Assembly (NCBI GenBank): GCA_002862205.1
Contig: PKCN01000318.1
Span: 1 to 36,194, forward strand
Length of the DNA stretch: 36,194 nt
DNA from: Planctomycetaceae bacterium
GTDB lineage: Bacteria > Planctomycetota > Planctomycetia > Pirellulales > Pirellulaceae
Direction: 5' to 3'
In this document: positions 17,184 through 25,354 of the stretch, in pieces
Layout of the letters: each line of letters opens with the position of its first letter
How positions within the stretch are numbered: the stretch's first letter is position 1
Notes under the pieces: generated by a model
Databases searched by the model: none
Seen by the model: the letters and a program-made list of their open reading frames with translations, nothing else
What the model was told of the DNA's origin: nothing
Program-made: the position numbers and the translations under genes

Positions 17184-18188
17184 TCACCCGCCGATGGCAT
17201 ACATCGGCCGGTCGGGCGGTTGAAATCCATTTTCGTTGATGCCATGTGCCTTCGCTTTGTCTGCAAGACAACCACGAATGGCAGCCATCAGTGCTTCGTC
17301 AGAGGCTCCTCCGCGAAGCAAGTCGCGGAGCGGTGTTTCGTTGGTTGCAAACAGGCAATTGCGGACCGCCCCATCTGCGGTGATTCGAATTCGATTGCAG
17401 GCGTTACAGAAGGGAGCGGTGATCGAGCGGATGATGCCGATACGTCCATGGTCGACTTGGAATTCCTCAGCAGGCTGTGATGGATCAGGGCGGGGAATCG
17501 CTTCTACGCTGCCAAACTGTTGCTGCAAAATACCCAACAGTTGATCACCGGTGAATACCTGATCCTGTTGCCATGCCCGGTCAGTATCCAGCGGCATGAA
17601 TTCAATGAACCGCAACATGACATTCCGCTCAAGGGCGTAACGGACCAGTTCGCTCACTTCTGGTTCAGTCACACCTTTGATCGCAAGCGTATTGAGTTTG
17701 ATGGATTCGAACCCGCATTCGATGGCAGCGTCGATCCCCTGGAGTGTTTTTTCGAGCCCATCTCTTCTCGTGATTTTCTGAAAGACATTCTCATTGAGCG
17801 TATCAAGGCTGATGTTGAGTCGCTTTAAACCCGCGTCCTTGAGTGCCTGGGCGTGTTCGGCAAGTAGCATTCCGTTGGTTGTCAGAGAAAGATCTTCCAA
17901 TGCTTCGATCCCTGCCAGCATCTTGATCAGACGCGGAATTTGTTGCCGGACCAGTGGTTCGCCACCCGTGATGCGAATGTCTCTTACTCCTCCCTTTTCG
18001 GTGAGCAAACGAGCCAGTCTGTGCAGCTCTTCAAAAGACAGAATATGATCTTTGGCTACGAATTGGGCACCCTTTTCAGGCATGCAGTAGAAACAGCGGA
18101 TGTTGCAGCGATCTGTAACGCTTAGACGCAGGCTGGTGTGTACCCGTCCAAATGAATCGATCAGCGGTAGGAAAGATGTTCGGCTCAT
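17184..18188 (-). CDS. moaA: GTP 3',8-cyclase, molybdenum cofactor biosynthesis
   Basis: 334 aa from the ATG at 18188. The radical-SAM cluster motif CNIRCFYC (Cys28, Cys32, Cys35) sits in the MoaA context LRLSVTDRCN. GGEPLVR and LSLTTNGMLLAEHAQ follow. The second Fe-S site is CNACNRIRITADGAVRNC (C-x2-C-x13-C), and the protein ends in the functional Gly-Gly tail. It converts GTP to 3',8-cyclo-7,8-dihydro-GTP, the first step of molybdopterin synthesis. The frame stays open to 18284, but the extra 32 residues look non-native, and MoaA homology starts about 15 residues before the first cysteine. No SD site supports either start. No other moa/moe gene is in the window. Confidence 0.96.
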   Translation of the reverse strand: MSRTSFLPLIDSFGRVHTSLRLSVTDRCNIRCFYCMPEKGAQFVAKDHILSFEELHRLARLLTEKGGVRDIRITGGEPLVRQQIPRLIKMLAGIEALEDLSLTTNGMLLAEHAQALKDAGLKRLNISLDTLNENVFQKITRRDGLEKTLQGIDAAIECGFESIKLNTLAIKGVTEPEVSELVRYALERNVMLRFIEFMPLDTDRAWQQDQVFTGDQLLGILQQQFGSVEAIPRPDPSQPAEEFQVDHGRIGIIRSITAPFCNACNRIRITADGAVRNCLFATNETPLRDLLRGGASDEALMAAIRGCLADKAKAHGINENGFQPPDRPMYAIGG

Positions 18189-18320
18189 GCCAGAAATGAT
18201 AGTCAGTAACGGGGTATTCTCCGAGTCATGCAAACAGCGTTTGCTCGAAGAATTCTGGATAGGTGGATGGATAGTCACAACCACCAGGTTCTCAACAGGG
18301 TTCCGACTCCGGTGAGGTGG

Positions 18321-18388
18321 TGGTTGGGTCAGCCGAGTGGTTGGGTCAGCTGAGTGGTTGGGTCAGCTGAGTGGTTGGGTCAGCCGAT
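18321..18388. repeat. Four copies of a 17-bp tandem repeat over a stop codon
   Basis: The unit TGGTTGGGTCAGCYGAG is repeated four times head to tail (18321, 18338, 18355, 18372), differing only at one C/T and at the final base. On the minus strand the first copy met contains the last codons and stop (TGA, 18382-18380) of the DUF1501 gene; the other three follow in its 3' untranslated region. The reading frame is unaffected because the expansion lies downstream of the stop. Confidence 0.9.
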
Positions 18389-19843
18389 CAGGGGTTCAAT
18401 GACATCTCCATGAACATCGGTCAAACGGAAAGGACGACCGGCATACGTAAACGTCAACTTTTCGTGGTTGATACCAAGTTGGTGCAGGATGGTGGCTTGG
18501 ATGTCGTGAACATGGATTGGGTTGTCGATGGGTCGGAAGCCGAGTTCATCGGTTTTGCCGAGGGTTTGCCCGTTGCGGATCCCGCCGCCTGCCATCCACA
18601 TGGTAAATGCCTGGGGGTGATGATCCCGTCCGAGTTTTCGTCCCAGTGCTGCACTGGCCTCGACCATGGGTGTTCTCCCGAACTCGCCACCCCAAACGAC
18701 CAGTGTGTCTTCCAGCATGCCCCTCTGCTTCAGGTCCTTGATCAGAGCCGCACACGCCTGATCTGTTTGTTGGCACTGTTTCTTGATTCCATTCGCAACA
18801 TTGCTGTGGTGGTCCCAGCCAGAGTGGTAGAGTTGAATGAAGCGGACGCCTCGCTCAGCAAGTCGTCGGGCCAGCAGGCAGTTTTTTGCGAAGGAACCCG
18901 GATCTTTGGCGGATGTGCCATACAGACTGAGGGTTGCGGCATCTTCGCTGTCTAGATCCATCAGTTCGGGTGCACGTGTCTGCATTCGATAGGCCATCTC
19001 ATAACTCTCAATGCGAGTCGCTATTTCATTCAGGCCGGTCTGATCAAGTTTTTGTCGATTGAGTTTCCCAATCAGGTCAAGTGTGTCACGTTGAGTTTGT
19101 CGGTCAATTCCCGGTGGATTTGACACATTGAGAATCGGATCACCGTTGGAGCGGAATGGGACACCTTGATGTTCACCGGGCAAGAAGCCAGAGCTCCACA
19201 TCGCAGCGCCTCCGGACAGGTTGCCGCCGCTCTTCAGGACGACAAACCCGGGAAGATCGACTGCATCGCTACCAATACCGTAGGTCAACCATGAACCCAT
19301 CGCCGGACGTCCGGGAATGGGACTGCCGGTATTCACAAAAAGTTGTGCCGGTGAGTGATTGAACTGATCAGTGTGAACAGTCCTGATAATTGCCAGATCA
19401 TCGGCAACGGTGGCCAAGTGCGGTAGCACCTCTGAAAACTCAGCCCCTGATTCGCCATGCTTTTTGAATTTGAAGCGTGGAGCAAGAACCGCAGCGTTTG
19501 GTTGAATGAACGCGTATCGTTGACCTGCGATAACCGAAGGTGGTAACGGTTTGCCTTCCAGTTCGGTCAGCTTAGGTTTGTGATCAAAGAGATCCAGCTG
19601 ACTGGGCGCACCAGCCATGAAAAGATAGATAACACGTTTGGCGCGTGCTGGGTGGTGAAAGCCCCTCGCAGGATCCTTCGACGCTAGCAGAGGATTTGTT
19701 CCGAATTCCTGAGCGAGCATCGATGCGAGAACAGCTTTGCCAAGTCCAATTCCGCAGGTCTGGAATAACTGCCTTCGAGTGCTCTGTTTCAGACGCTGGA
19801 TTGGACTTGATTGCATATGTTTTGATTCTTCTGGGCTGCTCAT
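18380..19843 (-). CDS. DUF1501 protein, unpaired, Tat-like leader
   Basis: 487 aa from the ATG at 19843, with AAAGAG just upstream; ATG 19816 is an alternative, and the frame is open to 19900. The leader is STRRQLFQTCGIGLGKAVLASML. DUF1501 landmarks are YLFMAGAPSQLDLFDHKP, TDQFNHSPAQLFVNTGSP, GRPAMGSWLTYGIGS, NCLLARRLAERGVRFIQLYHSGWDHH, VVWGGEFGRTP and GRDHHPQAFTMWMAGGG. The long form with GxDHHP is the subgroup usually encoded directly after a DUF1549/DUF1553 gene. Here the upstream neighbour is a divergent rhomboid and the downstream one is moaA, so no partner is adjacent. It is exported; the substrate is unknown. The gene ends in the 17-bp repeat array. Confidence 0.92.
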   Translation of the reverse strand: MSSPEESKHMQSSPIQRLKQSTRRQLFQTCGIGLGKAVLASMLAQEFGTNPLLASKDPARGFHHPARAKRVIYLFMAGAPSQLDLFDHKPKLTELEGKPLPPSVIAGQRYAFIQPNAAVLAPRFKFKKHGESGAEFSEVLPHLATVADDLAIIRTVHTDQFNHSPAQLFVNTGSPIPGRPAMGSWLTYGIGSDAVDLPGFVVLKSGGNLSGGAAMWSSGFLPGEHQGVPFRSNGDPILNVSNPPGIDRQTQRDTLDLIGKLNRQKLDQTGLNEIATRIESYEMAYRMQTRAPELMDLDSEDAATLSLYGTSAKDPGSFAKNCLLARRLAERGVRFIQLYHSGWDHHSNVANGIKKQCQQTDQACAALIKDLKQRGMLEDTLVVWGGEFGRTPMVEASAALGRKLGRDHHPQAFTMWMAGGGIRNGQTLGKTDELGFRPIDNPIHVHDIQATILHQLGINHEKLTFTYAGRPFRLTDVHGDVIEPLIG

Positions 19844-19971
19844 TTCTCTTTCAGTGCAATGCACTTTGTTCTCCCGGAACCCACAGCATTGCATGGTCAC
19901 CGTTCACACCAGTTTACACAGATGTGTATGATTCGACCTATCTCGCTTATTTTTGTTCACAAGGCAAGGTC

Positions 19972-20517
19972 GTGAAAAAGCAGTATTACGGAATTGGCGT
20001 ACTTGTTGGTGCGATGTGGTTGGTATTTTTAGCCAATTTGATCTTGCCCATCGATCTGGCGAAGTTCGGTTTATATCCGAGATCATTCAGCGGCATCCTA
20101 GGAATCCCATTGATGCCTTTTTTGCATGCCAATCTTGATCATCTGGTGGGCAACACCATTCCTTTGATCGTGCTGTTGTTTCTTCTGGTTAGCTCGCGTG
20201 AGAATGCATGGTTGGCTGTGGGTAGCATCGTTTTGCTGAGTGGTGGTTTGCTGTGGGTCTTCGGACGGTCAGCCGTACATGTGGGAGCCAGTGGTCTGAT
20301 ATTCGGTCTCGGTTCATTTTTGATGGTCGTCGGAATTCGGGAACGTCGTGCGATTCCCATTGCAATCACGATTTTGGTGGGTTTGATTTATGGCGGCACC
20401 ATGTTGAGTGGAATTGTTCCACGATGGCAGTCAAACGTTTCTTGGGATGGGCATCTTTGCGGGTTGCTGGCCGGGGGTTTGGCGGGATTTCTGTTCTCAA
20501 GACCCCGGCTGGCGTGA
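19972..20517 (+). CDS. Rhomboid-family intramembrane serine protease
   Basis: 181 aa from the GTG at 19972, preceded by AAGG about 5 nt upstream. The open frame extends back to 19645, but that part lies over the antisense DUF1501 gene and is not protein-like. It is very hydrophobic, with about six membrane helices and no extra domains. HANLDHLVGNTIPL is the His-Asn helix, GASGLIFGLGSF carries the catalytic serine (G-A-S-G), and DGHLCGLLAGGLAGFLF carries the catalytic histidine. It should cleave membrane proteins within the bilayer. It is divergent from the DUF1501 gene with 128 bp between the starts. Confidence 0.92.
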   Translation: MKKQYYGIGVLVGAMWLVFLANLILPIDLAKFGLYPRSFSGILGIPLMPFLHANLDHLVGNTIPLIVLLFLLVSSRENAWLAVGSIVLLSGGLLWVFGRSAVHVGASGLIFGLGSFLMVVGIRERRAIPIAITILVGLIYGGTMLSGIVPRWQSNVSWDGHLCGLLAGGLAGFLFSRPRLA

Positions 20518-20679
20518 CTGACAATTCACAGTGGAGCCTGTTCCTTCAAGAAACCGATCAGTTGCTTCTCGAATCCTCAAAGCCAAGGTGCTAGGCTGTT
20601 GGGCCGACCGGAGGGAGGTGGATGGCCAAATGAACGTTTTTGTGCCATTTCCTTACTCTGGATTGATGATCAGATCCGC

Positions 20680-20737
20680 TCAGCGGGGATGTCAGCGGGG
20701 ATGTCAGCGGGGATGTCAGCGGGCATGTCAGCGGGCA
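20680..20737. repeat. 12-bp tandem repeat, about 4.7 copies, intergenic
   Basis: TCAGCGGGGATG three times, then TCAGCGGGCATG, then a partial copy. It lies in the 392-bp gap 20518-20909, which otherwise shows nothing I can name. Open frames cross the repeat on both strands (SAGM or ADIP repeats) but have no other protein-like sequence. Confidence 0.85.
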
Positions 20738-20909
20738 GTGATTGCCTCGGGCTCTGCCTCGCTACAACCCGCATCATTACAACCCTGATACCTGTCGGCT
20801 CTGATGACAGCATCTGGATTTTGAGGCGGCGATGAGTCGTGAGCAGTCGTAGTAAGTAGTATGGGGCCAGCGGCAAGATATTTACCTTCAAGAGTTAAGC
20901 AACACGCGA

Positions 20910-21773
20910 ATGTCCAAATCCAAATCCAAATCCAAATCCAAAAATATCAAATCAGGCAAGCCAACCATGGCGTCGGTAGCTGATCGATTTGACTGTTATC
21001 AAAAGTCCGTACAAACCCCGGATCATGAGGTGGTGTTTTTTGAACAGGCCTACCGGGACGCGTACGATTCCACACCGATGGATCTACGAGAAGATTTTTG
21101 CGGGACGTTTGCAATCTGTTGTGACTGGGTCGCCTCAAAATCAAAACGAACCGCGATTGGTGTCGATTTATGTTCTGAGACATTGCAATGGGGGCGTGAC
21201 AATAACCTTGCAAAGTTGAAGAAGTCGCAGCAAAAGCGAGTGCGATTGATCGAACAGGACGTGAGAAAGCGAAACAGGCCGAATGTCGATGTACTGGCGG
21301 CGCAGAACTTTTCGTTCTGGATCTTCAAGACACGTGAAGAGGTGATTGAGTACTTCAAAATTGCCCGTTCCAACCTCAAATCGAAAGGTGTGATGGTGAT
21401 GGACATGATGGGAGGTGGCGAATGCTACGAAGAAGGACTCGTCGATAAACGTAAAATCGTCAAAGGCAAGAAGGGCTTCAAGTATCACTGGGAGCAGATG
21501 AGTTTCAATCCGATCACAGCTGATGCCAGTTTTGCGATCAGTTTCAAGTTTGCGGATGGCAGTAAATTGAAACGGGCGTTTGAGTATCACTGGCGGTTTT
21601 GGACGATTCCCGAGGTACGGGAAATGTTGGCAGAGGCCGGTTTTGGTGAGAGTCACATTTACTGGGAAAATGATGACGAAGATGTTGACGATGATGAGTA
21701 CAGCACTTGGGAGCGTCAGGAAAAAGCACCCAGTGACGCGAGTTGGATTTGTTATATTGTTGCTGTGAAGTGA
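20910..21773 (+). CDS. Class I SAM-dependent methyltransferase
   Basis: 287 aa. The first 11 residues (MSKSKSKSKSK) come from a TCCAAA repeat, and the folded protein probably begins near residue 20. The Rossmann-like core shows LREDFCGTFAICCDWV (motif I region), TAIGVDLCSETLQWG (acidic residue for the ribose), LIEQDVRKRN, VLAAQNFSFWIFKTREEVIEYF and LKSKGVMVMDMMGGGECYE. The C-terminus is very acidic (NDDEDVDDDEYSTW). Cytoplasmic; the methyl acceptor is unknown. No SD site precedes the ATG. The next gene starts 23 bp after the stop, so they are probably cotranscribed. Confidence 0.87.
   Translation: MSKSKSKSKSKNIKSGKPTMASVADRFDCYQKSVQTPDHEVVFFEQAYRDAYDSTPMDLREDFCGTFAICCDWVASKSKRTAIGVDLCSETLQWGRDNNLAKLKKSQQKRVRLIEQDVRKRNRPNVDVLAAQNFSFWIFKTREEVIEYFKIARSNLKSKGVMVMDMMGGGECYEEGLVDKRKIVKGKKGFKYHWEQMSFNPITADASFAISFKFADGSKLKRAFEYHWRFWTIPEVREMLAEAGFGESHIYWENDDEDVDDDEYSTWERQEKAPSDASWICYIVAVK
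20913..20942 (+). repeat. Hexanucleotide repeat TCCAAA x5
   Basis: Five perfect copies immediately after the ATG of the methyltransferase encode (Ser-Lys)5. Copy-number changes keep the frame, so the length of this tail may vary between strains. Confidence 0.9.
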
Positions 21774-21796
21774 ATTCAAAATCTGAGGTTGCGATA

Positions 21797-22702
21797 ATGA
21801 ACAATTCAATCAAGTTGACTGTGACTGATTCGTTGGCACTGGGAGCATTCTGGTTGGCACTAGGAGCATCCTTGTTGACACTGATGCCCGGTGTGACAGC
21901 ATTGGCACAGGATCCCGAAGCAAAAAAAATCTTCCAGCGTGATCGTTTGGTGGCTTGGTGCATTGTTCCGTTTGATGCTCGCAAGCGAACGCCATCGCAA
22001 CGTGCTGAAATGGTTGCCAAACTGGGAATGGCACGTGTCGCTTACGATTGGCGAGCAGAACATGTGCCAACATTTGAGGCAGAAATCGAAGAATACAAAA
22101 AGCATGGTATCGAATTCTTTGCGTTTTGGAGTTGGCATGATGCACTGGAACCATTGATTGCCAAGCATGGTATTCGCCCTCAGATTTGGGTGATGATTCC
22201 GGGTGTTGGGGATCGACCTGATTCTGAAAAAGTACAGGCAGCGGCAGAGGCGCTCCGTCCCATGGTGGAGAAAACGGCCAAGCTCGGCCTTCGCCTCGGC
22301 CTGTATAATCATGGTGGTTGGGGTGGTGAGCCAGAAAACCTTGCGGCTGTCTGCAAATATCTGCGAGAGAATCACAACGCTGAACATGTCGGCATTGTTT
22401 ACAATTTTCACCATGGGCACGAACATGTTGTTCGGTTCCCTGAAGCCTTTGCTGCAATCAAGCCATATCTGCTATGTCTCAACTTGAACGGCATGGCTGA
22501 CCCAACCCGCGTGTCTGGTAACCAAAACAAGATTCTGCCGATTGGCCAGGGTGTGCATGAACGGGACATGATCCAGGAAGTATTGCGGCAGCGTTATCAG
22601 GGACCGATCGGAATCCTTGATCATCGCAGCGAATTGGATGCAGAGTTATCACTCATGCAAAATTTGAAGGGTTTGGACGCGTTGGTGAATGACTTGAAAT
22701 GA
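21797..22702 (+). CDS. Secreted sugar isomerase/epimerase-like TIM-barrel protein
   Basis: 301 aa from the ATG at 21797, with GAGG about 9 nt upstream; the frame opens at 21743 inside the previous gene. The leader is long and hydrophobic (about 1-38, ending TALAQ), so it is exported. The mature part follows the xylose-isomerase-like TIM barrel pattern of sugar phosphate isomerases/epimerases: GMARVAYDWRAEHVPTFEAEIEEYKKHGI, RLGLYNHGGWGGEPENL, VGIVYNFHHGHEHV, LLCLNLNGM and GPIGILDHRSE, with His/Glu/Asp residues suited to metal binding. Export makes a true sugar-phosphate substrate unlikely. It may act on a sugar in the periplasm with the esterase that follows 51 bp downstream. Confidence 0.85.
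   Translation: MNNSIKLTVTDSLALGAFWLALGASLLTLMPGVTALAQDPEAKKIFQRDRLVAWCIVPFDARKRTPSQRAEMVAKLGMARVAYDWRAEHVPTFEAEIEEYKKHGIEFFAFWSWHDALEPLIAKHGIRPQIWVMIPGVGDRPDSEKVQAAAEALRPMVEKTAKLGLRLGLYNHGGWGGEPENLAAVCKYLRENHNAEHVGIVYNFHHGHEHVVRFPEAFAAIKPYLLCLNLNGMADPTRVSGNQNKILPIGQGVHERDMIQEVLRQRYQGPIGILDHRSELDAELSLMQNLKGLDALVNDLK
21833..21874 (+). repeat. 21-bp tandem duplication in a signal peptide
   Basis: Two adjacent 21-bp copies (21833-21853 and 21854-21874), 18 of 21 identical, encode LALGAFW then LALGASL and double the hydrophobic core of the leader peptide. Confidence 0.75.
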
Positions 22703-22753
22703 GGTGAGTGTCTCTCGATCACTCAGTAACCAGTATTGATGGGAGAGTATTGT

Positions 22754-24925
22754 ATGCGTTACCTGATTGGTCTTTGCACAGCATTGGTGTTGGGTCTGGT
22801 TCAAGCTGAAACACCGGTTGTATTTCAGGATGGTCCGCCGCAGGATCACAGACTGGGTGATCTGAGGACGCTTAACAGTTTTTTCCCCTTCAAATCGGTG
22901 ACCAATCTGGCGGAGTGGAAACAGCGACAGCTCGAGATAAAACGTCGGATACTGGTATCACAGGGATTATGGCCCCTGCCAACTCGAACGCCATTGAACG
23001 CCGTGATTCACGGTCGTGTTGAACGGGATGATTATGTGGTCGATCGAGTTTTTTTCGAGTCGATTCCCGGAAACTATGTGACCGGCAGTCTGTACCGGCC
23101 AAAGCAAGGAAGTGGGCCGTTCCCGGTGATCCTTTCGCCGCATGGACATTGGAATGAAGGGCGTTTTTACGATGCAGGCGTGGAAACTGTCAGCAAGCAG
23201 ATCGAAACAGGTGCTGAGCAATTCGTGCAAGGCGGAAGGTATCCATTACAGGCACGCGCAGTGCAATTGGCCCGTATGGGCTGCATGGTGTTTCACTATG
23301 ACATGACGGGATACGCAGACTCCGTACAGCTTGGCCATCGACCGGACAGGTGGAAACATCTTGATCGTCCCGAGGGTTGGGGCTTCATGAGCGTTCAAGC
23401 AGACCTTCGATTACAGAACATGATGGGATTGCAGACATGGAACTCGATGCGGGCTGTTGATTTTGTATTGCAGTTGGATGAGGTCGATCCATCGCGGGTA
23501 GGGGTGACGGGCGCCAGCGGGGGTGGCACTCAGTCGATGGTTTTGGGTGCCATTGATGAACGCATTGCCGCGTCGATGCCTTGTGTCATGGTTTCGACCG
23601 CCATGCAGGGTGGTTGCACCTGTGAAAATGCGCCGTTATTGCGAATCGATCAGGGCAATATTGATATTGCGGCAGCCACGGCCCCAAGGCCCTTAGGGCT
23701 CACTGCAGCTGATGATTGGACAGTCGATTTGCAAACCAGAGGTTTTCCCGATCTTCAGCATGTCTATCAGATGATGGGTGTTGCGGGCAGACTCAGCGCT
23801 GTATTTCACACCCGGTTTCCCCACAATTACAACCAAGTCAATCGGGCTGCGATGTACGACTTTTTTAATCAACATTTCGCGCTTGGTTATGAAACGATCG
23901 AGGAAAGGGATTTCCTGCCGTTGAGTCAAAGTGAGTCGACGGTTTGGAATCACGTCCATCCAAAACCCTCGGGCGATCAAATTGGTGATCAGCATGAGAC
24001 AAATTTGCTTGCTCTTGCTACGCAGGATTCGGATCGAAAAGTAAGCCGCCTGATACCTCAGTCAAGTGAAGCCTTGCAGTCTTATCAGGATACGATCGGT
24101 GGCGCGTGGGAAACTCTGATTGGGCGTCGTGATGACCAGGTTGGAAATGTTGCCTACCGCCAGAAGTCAGTTACCAAAAGGCCCGAGGTCGTGATTCAAG
24201 CCGGTTCGATCAGGAATACTGACCATGAAGAAGAGTTTCCTGTGCTGAAATTCGTATCACATCAGAAAACGGAAAATCCGGTTAGCGTCATCTGGGTGAC
24301 GGACCAAGGGAAAATGGCCGCCTTCGAAAATGGAAAAGTGCTTGACGAAATTCTGTTGCTCGTCAAATCTGGCTACACCGTGGTCGTGCCAGACCTTTTT
24401 GGACAGGGTGAACTGGCAGCAAATGTGGTCCAAGAAAAATCGCAGCGCATGTGGTTTCAGAGAGGTGGAGACAAGGATTGGCATCGGTTCTCGGGGTACA
24501 CCTATGGTTTCAATCACTGTTTGTTTGCCCAACGTGTCCATGACCTGCTCTCGTTGATTGTGCAAGCAGGAAGTGAGGGTGAGGTTTGCATGGTTGGGCG
24601 TGGACAAGTAGCGGGTCCGCTGGTTGCGGCTGCATGCAGCCAGGCAAGTAAGAAAGTAAAACGCTGCATCATCGATCCCAAAGGGTTCAAGTTCACATCC
24701 ATCGATCGTCACGACGATCCCATGTTTGTACCCGGAGCGGTGAAGTACTTGGGTCTTGATGGTCTGATTTCTCTTGCAGCGCCTGTCTCCCTTGTGATCT
24801 CAGGGGATGAATACCCCATCGCACGGAAAGTTTATGCAGCCAATGGCACACCACACCGGTTGAAGCTCATCGACGATGGTATTGAGGGAAGCGATTTGCT
24901 GGCAGAATTGCAGGTTCAAGACTAG
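22754..24925 (+). CDS. Secreted alpha/beta hydrolase, acetylxylan-esterase-like
   Basis: 723 aa from the ATG at 22754, supported by GGGAG 8 nt upstream (ATG 22736 is less likely). The signal peptide is MRYLIGLCTALVLGLVQA. The first hydrolase domain has PVILSPHGHW (oxyanion region), FHYDMTGYADS and GVTGASGGGTQS with nucleophile Ser255; PHNYNQVNRAAMYDFFNQHF carries the likely catalytic His. This resembles acetyl esterases acting on plant or algal polysaccharides. The second half (about residues 500-720) repeats the fold (VIWVTDQGKMA, YTVVVPDLFGQGELA, VCMVGRGQVAGPLVAAA), but the elbow reads G-R-G-Q-V-A-G with no serine, so it looks inactive. It is the last gene of a likely three-gene run. Its stop shares CTAG with the convergent DUF1289 gene. 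Confidence 0.88.
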   Translation: MRYLIGLCTALVLGLVQAETPVVFQDGPPQDHRLGDLRTLNSFFPFKSVTNLAEWKQRQLEIKRRILVSQGLWPLPTRTPLNAVIHGRVERDDYVVDRVFFESIPGNYVTGSLYRPKQGSGPFPVILSPHGHWNEGRFYDAGVETVSKQIETGAEQFVQGGRYPLQARAVQLARMGCMVFHYDMTGYADSVQLGHRPDRWKHLDRPEGWGFMSVQADLRLQNMMGLQTWNSMRAVDFVLQLDEVDPSRVGVTGASGGGTQSMVLGAIDERIAASMPCVMVSTAMQGGCTCENAPLLRIDQGNIDIAAATAPRPLGLTAADDWTVDLQTRGFPDLQHVYQMMGVAGRLSAVFHTRFPHNYNQVNRAAMYDFFNQHFALGYETIEERDFLPLSQSESTVWNHVHPKPSGDQIGDQHETNLLALATQDSDRKVSRLIPQSSEALQSYQDTIGGAWETLIGRRDDQVGNVAYRQKSVTKRPEVVIQAGSIRNTDHEEEFPVLKFVSHQKTENPVSVIWVTDQGKMAAFENGKVLDEILLLVKSGYTVVVPDLFGQGELAANVVQEKSQRMWFQRGGDKDWHRFSGYTYGFNHCLFAQRVHDLLSLIVQAGSEGEVCMVGRGQVAGPLVAAACSQASKKVKRCIIDPKGFKFTSIDRHDDPMFVPGAVKYLGLDGLISLAAPVSLVISGDEYPIARKVYAANGTPHRLKLIDDGIEGSDLLAELQVQD

Positions 24926-25122
24926 GCAGGTCGCCGGGGCATCTGTTGTTCCCGCAACGAAGCGATCCGATTGATTTTCTCTCGCTCCTGCGGCGAAGCG
25001 CTCGCCCATGCGGAAATTTCTGCCACGTTGCGGTGACAACCCACACACACTCCACCGCCGTTTAGAGTACAAACTCCAATGCAGCGAGAGACAGGAGTCG
25101 GAGGTGTTGATGAATCTTTCAT
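24922..25122 (-). CDS. DUF1289 small cysteine-rich protein
   Basis: 66 aa from the ATG at 25122, which has AAAGG about 6 nt upstream; ATG 25137 in the same frame lacks one. It matches the DUF1289 pattern: SRCIGVCTLNGGGVCVGCHRNVAEISAW, with Cys14, Cys18, Cys26 and Cys29 (C-x3-C-x7-C-x2-C), then a helix ending SPQEREKINRIASLREQ. The four cysteines suggest a zinc or Fe-S site; the function of the family is unknown. It is easily missed because of its size and position. Its TAG and the TAG of the convergent esterase are the two strands of one CTAG. Confidence 0.88.
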   Translation of the reverse strand: MKDSSTPPTPVSRCIGVCTLNGGGVCVGCHRNVAEISAWASASPQEREKINRIASLREQQMPRRPA

Positions 25123-25217
25123 TGACAGCCTTTGCAAAACGTTATGTTTTATTGTTCCAGCAGGTCAAGGCAGCGGATCATTGGGAGCGTGTGTGGGCGA
25201 TTGATTGAATAAGTTGG

Positions 25218-25239
25218 CAAGCGGCTGATTTGTCGCTTG
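25218..25239. promoter_or_regulatory. Inverted repeat between divergent DUF1289 and PQQ genes
   Basis: CAAGCG (25218-25223) and CGCTTG (25234-25239) around a 10-nt centre, in the 232-bp divergent region 25123-25354. A possible operator; no clear promoter hexamers were found. Confidence 0.25.
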
Positions 25240-25354
25240 GCCGTCGATAGTCGGCTCGGATCTGTCGTGATAATCTGTCTTGGCGTGGTTCCTGTCGCCG
25301 CGCTCCCTTGGTTTTTTGGCCTGCTTCCCGCCTCGGTTTCCCCAGAGAAAATCA

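Noticed and set aside
19645-19971. 109-codon N-terminal extension of the rhomboid
   Set aside because: It is antisense to the DUF1501 gene start, lacks membrane or domain character, and GTG 19972 has AAGG upstream.
20605-20835. ORFs encoding SAGM or ADIP repeats
   Set aside because: They exist only because a 12-bp tandem repeat is open in all frames; flanking residues look random.
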